Assembly (NCBI GenBank): GCA_022567815.1
Contig: JADFGI010000130.1
Location: 1-8,026, forward strand
DNA: 8,026 nucleotides
Direction of reading: 5' to 3'
From: Nitrospinota bacterium
GTDB lineage: Bacteria > Nitrospinota > Nitrospinia > Nitrospinales > VA-1
Below, one piece after another: positions 6,275-8,026 of the stretch. The notes beneath the pieces were generated by a model. The model was not told the DNA's origin. It worked only from the letters and a program-made list of their open reading frames with translations, and did no database searches. How positions within the stretch are numbered: the first letter of the stretch is position 1; each line of letters starts with the position of its first letter. The position numbers and the translations under genes are program-made.

Positions 6275-6775
6275 TTAGCGGTAATTGGTAAAATCCATGG
6301 CGATGCCAAAATCCTTTTCCTTGAGGTTGGCGATCACCGTCTGTAAATCGTCCCTGTTTTTTCCCGTCACCCGCAACTGATCGTCCATAATCTGGCTTTG
6401 CACTTTCACGCCCATGCCTTTGATGGCTTTTGTGACTTCCTTGGCTTTTTCCTGCGAAATGCCCTGCTGGATAATTATGCTTTGACGAACCATGTCTCCT
6501 GACGCGGCTTCAACTTTTCCGTAGTCGAGGGCCTTCAATGAAACTTTTCGTTTGACCAGTTTGCTCTGGAGAATGTCGATCACGGATTTTAATTTAGCAT
6601 CGTCATCCGCGAGAATGACCACCTTACTATCCTTTTTCTCCAAGGTGATTTCGCTTTTACTGCCCTTGAAATCAAACCGCTGGCGGATTTCCACCATTGC
6701 CTGGTTCACGGCATTCTGGACTTCTTCCAGGTTGATAACGGATACGATATCAAACGAACAACTTTTGCTTGCCAT
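6275..6775 (-). CDS. yajQ: YajQ family nucleotide-binding protein
   Basis: A 166-residue protein that matches the family over its full length: SFDIVS near the N-terminus, EVQNAVNQAMVEIRQRFDFKG (7-40 region), SKLVKRKVSLKALDYG in the middle, KVQSQIMDDQLRVTGKNRDDLQ and a terminal FGIAMDFTNYR. YajQ proteins bind nucleic acids and nucleotides; in Xanthomonas and Pseudomonas relatives they are cyclic di-GMP effectors acting on transcription. The N-terminus is slightly longer than in E. coli (MASKSC before SFDIVS). AGGA lies 5 nt and GGAGG about 11 nt upstream of the ATG. A weak promoter TTGTAA-N17-TAAATT (6804-6832) is possible. It is the second gene here with a family link to cyclic di-GMP, after the degenerate HD-GYP regulator. 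Confidence 0.95.
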   Translation of the reverse strand: MASKSCSFDIVSVINLEEVQNAVNQAMVEIRQRFDFKGSKSEITLEKKDSKVVILADDDAKLKSVIDILQSKLVKRKVSLKALDYGKVEAASGDMVRQSIIIQQGISQEKAKEVTKAIKGMGVKVQSQIMDDQLRVTGKNRDDLQTVIANLKEKDFGIAMDFTNYR

Positions 6776-6819
6776 TTATTTCCTGTCCTCCCATTTTCTG
6801 AATAATTTATCTATTATTT

Positions 6820-6844
6820 GAGCGCTTTACAATAAAAGCGCCTC
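6820..6844. repeat. Inverted repeat in the yajQ-tag divergent spacer
   Basis: GAGCGCTTT and AAAGCG-C-CTC form a 9-bp stem with one bulged C around a 6-base loop (ACAATA). It sits over the possible yajQ -35 region. It lacks a T-run on either strand, so it is more likely an operator or mRNA-leader hairpin than a terminator. A palindrome AAAAGCTTTT follows at 6850-6859. Confidence 0.4.
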
Positions 6845-6869
6845 AATAAAAAAGCTTTTAATCAAGGGG

Positions 6870-6898
6870 TTGGCATACATTAACATAAACGCTAATTT
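6870..6898 (+). promoter_or_regulatory. Candidate promoter of tag
   Basis: TTGGCA (6870-6875, 5 of 6 to the -35 consensus), 17-bp spacer, TAATTT (6893-6898, 3 of 6). It would give a leader of about 65 nt. Weak -10, so tentative. Confidence 0.3.
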
Positions 6899-6958
6899 AC
6901 GCCACCTCGATTTTAATTGCCTATTTTTATTGCCTAATCGTGGTCAGAATAATTTATT

Positions 6959-6963
6959 AGGAG
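6959..6963 (+). promoter_or_regulatory. Shine-Dalgarno aimed at GTG 6971
   Basis: AGGAG, followed by 7 nt and a GTG at 6971. It is 18 nt from the ATG at 6982, too far for normal use. It therefore marks GTG 6971, which is in a different frame from the body of tag. Confidence 0.7.
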
Positions 6964-6970
6964 TCAACTT

Positions 6971-7096
6971 GTGATAACGCGATGTGCATGGCTGGATTAT
7001 TATTCAAAGCGTCGGAACAGTATATTAAATATCACGACGAGGAATGGGGTGTCCCTATCCATGATGACAGGCACTTATTTGAGTTTCTTATTTTAG
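6971..7096 (+). other. Displaced original N-terminus of tag (frameshifted segment)
   Basis: Reading from GTG 6971 gives MITRCAWLDYY, then unrelated sequence to a TAG at 7094-7096. The R-C-x-W motif directly after the start is the hallmark N-terminus of DNA-3-methyladenine glycosylase I (MERCGW in E. coli); its Cys is one of four zinc ligands. Everything from about 7012 on (SEQYIKYHDEEWG) is homologous in the other frame. The switch lies between about 6991 and 7012, in a stretch holding ATTATTATT. No canonical slippery heptamer is seen. Confidence 0.6.
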
Positions 7097-7545
7097 AAGG
7101 AGCGCAGGCCGGACTGAGCTGGACGACTATCTTGAAAAAGCGCGAAAATTATCGCACGGCTTACGACAATTTTGATCCTACGAAAATTGCAAAATATAAT
7201 GAGGCGAAACAACAGAAACTTTTGCAAAATTCAGGGATTGTCCGCAATCGCCTGAAAGTGGCGGCGTCAATCACGAATGCAAAAGCGTTTTTAGAGGTTC
7301 AAAAAGAATTTGGGTGTTTCGATGAATATATTTGGGGATTTGCAGGCAACAAAACCATACAAAATAGCTGGAAATCATTACAGGAACTCCCTGCCACTAC
7401 AAAAGAATCCGATGCCATGAGTAAGGATTTAAAAAAGCGCGGTTTTAAATTTGTCGGCCCCACCATCTGCTATGCCTTCATGCAGGCCACCGGCTTAGTC
7501 AACGATCACACTACGGATTGTTTTAGATTTAGAGAATTAAAGTAA
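6982..7545 (+). CDS. tag: DNA-3-methyladenine glycosylase I, N-terminus probably frameshifted
   Basis: The main frame codes 187 residues that match Tag along its length: YIKYHDEEWGVPIHDDRHLF, LEGAQAGLSWTTILKKRENY, GIVRNRLKVAA, LKKRGFKFVGPTICYAFMQA, GLVNDHTTDC. Tag excises 3-methyladenine from alkylated DNA to start base-excision repair. The catalytic-pocket Glu and Trp of LEGxQAGLSW and three zinc ligands (His of YHDEEWG and His-x3-Cys of NDHTTDC) are present. The fourth zinc ligand and the nearby Trp (RCAW) are only in the frame starting at GTG 6971, which has the good Shine-Dalgarno. As written, the ORF start MCMAGLLFKA is unlike the family and has no ribosome site at proper spacing. So this is a recent frameshift, a sequence error, or an altered N-terminus using Cys2. 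It is divergent from yajQ, with no clear terminator after it. Confidence 0.88.
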   Translation: MCMAGLLFKASEQYIKYHDEEWGVPIHDDRHLFEFLILEGAQAGLSWTTILKKRENYRTAYDNFDPTKIAKYNEAKQQKLLQNSGIVRNRLKVAASITNAKAFLEVQKEFGCFDEYIWGFAGNKTIQNSWKSLQELPATTKESDAMSKDLKKRGFKFVGPTICYAFMQATGLVNDHTTDCFRFRELK

Positions 7546-7714
7546 ACGCGGAAAAAATCACGACAATTTGGGAAGGATTCTGTTTAGCGGCTAGAATGAA
7601 GGCTTCGCACTCATCTGGGGTCAGGTAGAGAGGTTGCCAGTGGGATCAAAAGCGGGTCAGAATCACTCATTTACCCACAACAGTGCGGTTTTGTGTAAAA
7701 ATCGAGGATCCTAA

Positions 7715-7795
7715 ATGTCAGTTAAAAAAGGAAAAGATACCCTCTTTGCTTCTTCCTTCGTGATATTCCTCCTTAGCTATCGTGCCTCGCAATAG
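7715..7795 (+). CDS. Possible 26-residue micro-protein, function unknown
   Basis: An ATG preceded by GAGGA at 6-nt spacing opens a 26-codon frame ending TAG. The product has a basic start (MSVKKGKD) then a hydrophobic stretch (LFASSFVIFLLSY), like small membrane peptides or leader peptides. A weak promoter TTTACC-N18-TGTAAA (7670-7699) lies just upstream. The hydrophobic part is short for a full transmembrane span. It may be chance; it rests only on the ribosome site, the promoter-like hexamers and composition. Confidence 0.25.
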   Translation: MSVKKGKDTLFASSFVIFLLSYRASQ

Positions 7796-7808
7796 GTACA
7801 AGGGAGAT

Positions 7809-7854
7809 ATCCAGCCTGTCGCAGGCGTCTCACACCGGAGCCTATAGGTTGGAT
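7809..7854. repeat. Large imperfect inverted repeat with inner hairpin
   Basis: Outer arms ATCCAGCC (7809-7816) and GGTTGGAT (7847-7854) pair with one G-T, enclosing 30 bases. An alternative inner hairpin GCCTG-TCG-CAGGC (7814-7826) and the palindrome CCTATAGG (7841-7848) compete with it. No T-run follows immediately. It resembles the intergenic hairpins near 6066-6274 in style but not in exact sequence. Confidence 0.4.
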
Positions 7855-7863
7855 TTTCGAGGC

Positions 7864-7892
7864 TTGAAATATAACACTAAGTGTGATATTTT
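7864..7892 (+). promoter_or_regulatory. Promoter-like site with a palindrome in its spacer
   Basis: TTGAAA (7864-7869, 5 of 6), 17-bp spacer, TATTTT (7887-7892, 4 of 6). The spacer contains ACACT-A-AGTGT inside the larger ATAACACTAAGTGTGATAT near-palindrome. A symmetric site between -35 and -10 is typical of autorepressed promoters such as those of toxin-antitoxin pairs. No such gene is recognisable in the 134 bases that follow. Confidence 0.35.
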
Positions 7893-8026
7893 CAAAATAA
7901 TAAAATTCATGTCAGATGGTGAAAAAAGTTGCGGATTTTTAAAAATGCCTGGTTTAGGCGTTTGGCACGACGCCAAAAAATCAGTGACAAGGCTTTGGGA
8001 GAAGCCGTGGCCAGAGCGGGAAAAGG

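Larger units (their letters stand above)
7546..8026. other. Gene-poor region at the right edge
   Basis: After tag there is no long, convincing gene. The stretch holds the candidate 26-codon ORF (7715-7795), the inverted repeat (7809-7854) and the promoter-like palindrome (7864-7892), listed separately. Two frames run off the right edge: + strand from ATG 7909 (39 codons, starting MSDGEKSCGF, no ribosome site) and minus strand ending at a TAG at 7842 (about 61 open codons). They overlap, so at most one is real; neither shows a motif I recognise, and I cannot choose between them. Confidence 0.5.

Noticed and set aside
7532..7645. Minus-strand open stretch that reads like a protein piece (YLTPDECEAFILAAKQNPSQ)
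   Set aside because: Only 38 codons, runs into the 3' end of tag, has no start or ribosome site and matches no family I can name. A transposase or antitoxin remnant is possible but unsupported.
1..8026. CRISPR array, tRNA or rRNA gene, insertion sequence
   Set aside because: No regularly spaced direct repeats, no cloverleaf or rRNA-like segment, and no transposase or terminal repeats were seen on either strand.

Overview
The window looks like chromosomal DNA of moderate GC from a Gram-negative, probably environmental bacterium. It carries PspA/IM30, YbjN-like, YajQ, an HD-GYP-type response regulator and a bis-[4Fe-4S] aldo/keto reductase, with AT-rich spacers and sigma70-like promoters. That combination suits deltaproteobacteria-like or Nitrospinota-type lineages, but nothing seen fixes the phylum.

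Layout. Bases 2-181 are the 3' end of an unrecognised + strand gene. From 2930 down to 239 a minus-strand group of five genes follows: a DUF2617-like protein, a small J-domain protein, a YbjN-like protein, a PspA/IM30 protein and a DUF4178-type protein. Three of the junctions are an ATGA overlap, a 13-nt gap and a 1-nt gap; a 129-nt spacer sits before pspA. A good sigma70-like promoter (2992-3020) drives the group and indicates that the first gene starts at the internal ATG (2930), not at an upstream TTG. The arrangement recalls the E. coli yjfI-yjfJ-yjfK type of cluster and suggests an envelope or membrane-maintenance module.

Divergent from it are the + strand aldo/keto reductase with two C-terminal iron-sulfur motifs (3095-4333) and, behind its own promoter (4374-4402), a response regulator whose HD-GYP output domain has lost most metal-binding residues (4496-5593). 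Convergent minus-strand genes follow: a two-CBS-domain protein (5632-5997) and yajQ (6275-6775), separated by about 270 bp rich in GC hairpins.

The last gene, on the + strand, encodes DNA-3-methyladenine glycosylase I (tag, 6982-7545). Its Shine-Dalgarno, GTG start and conserved Arg-Cys-x-Trp motif lie in a different frame from the rest of the gene, so it is probably frameshifted. The final 480 bp hold no clear gene, but contain a possible 26-codon micro-ORF, a large inverted repeat, and a promoter-like site with a palindrome in its spacer.

The clearest points for a second look are the degenerate HD-GYP domain, the PspA-like N-terminal helix on the J-domain protein inside the PspA gene group, and the tag frameshift. 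I did not find a clearly new defence or mobile system.
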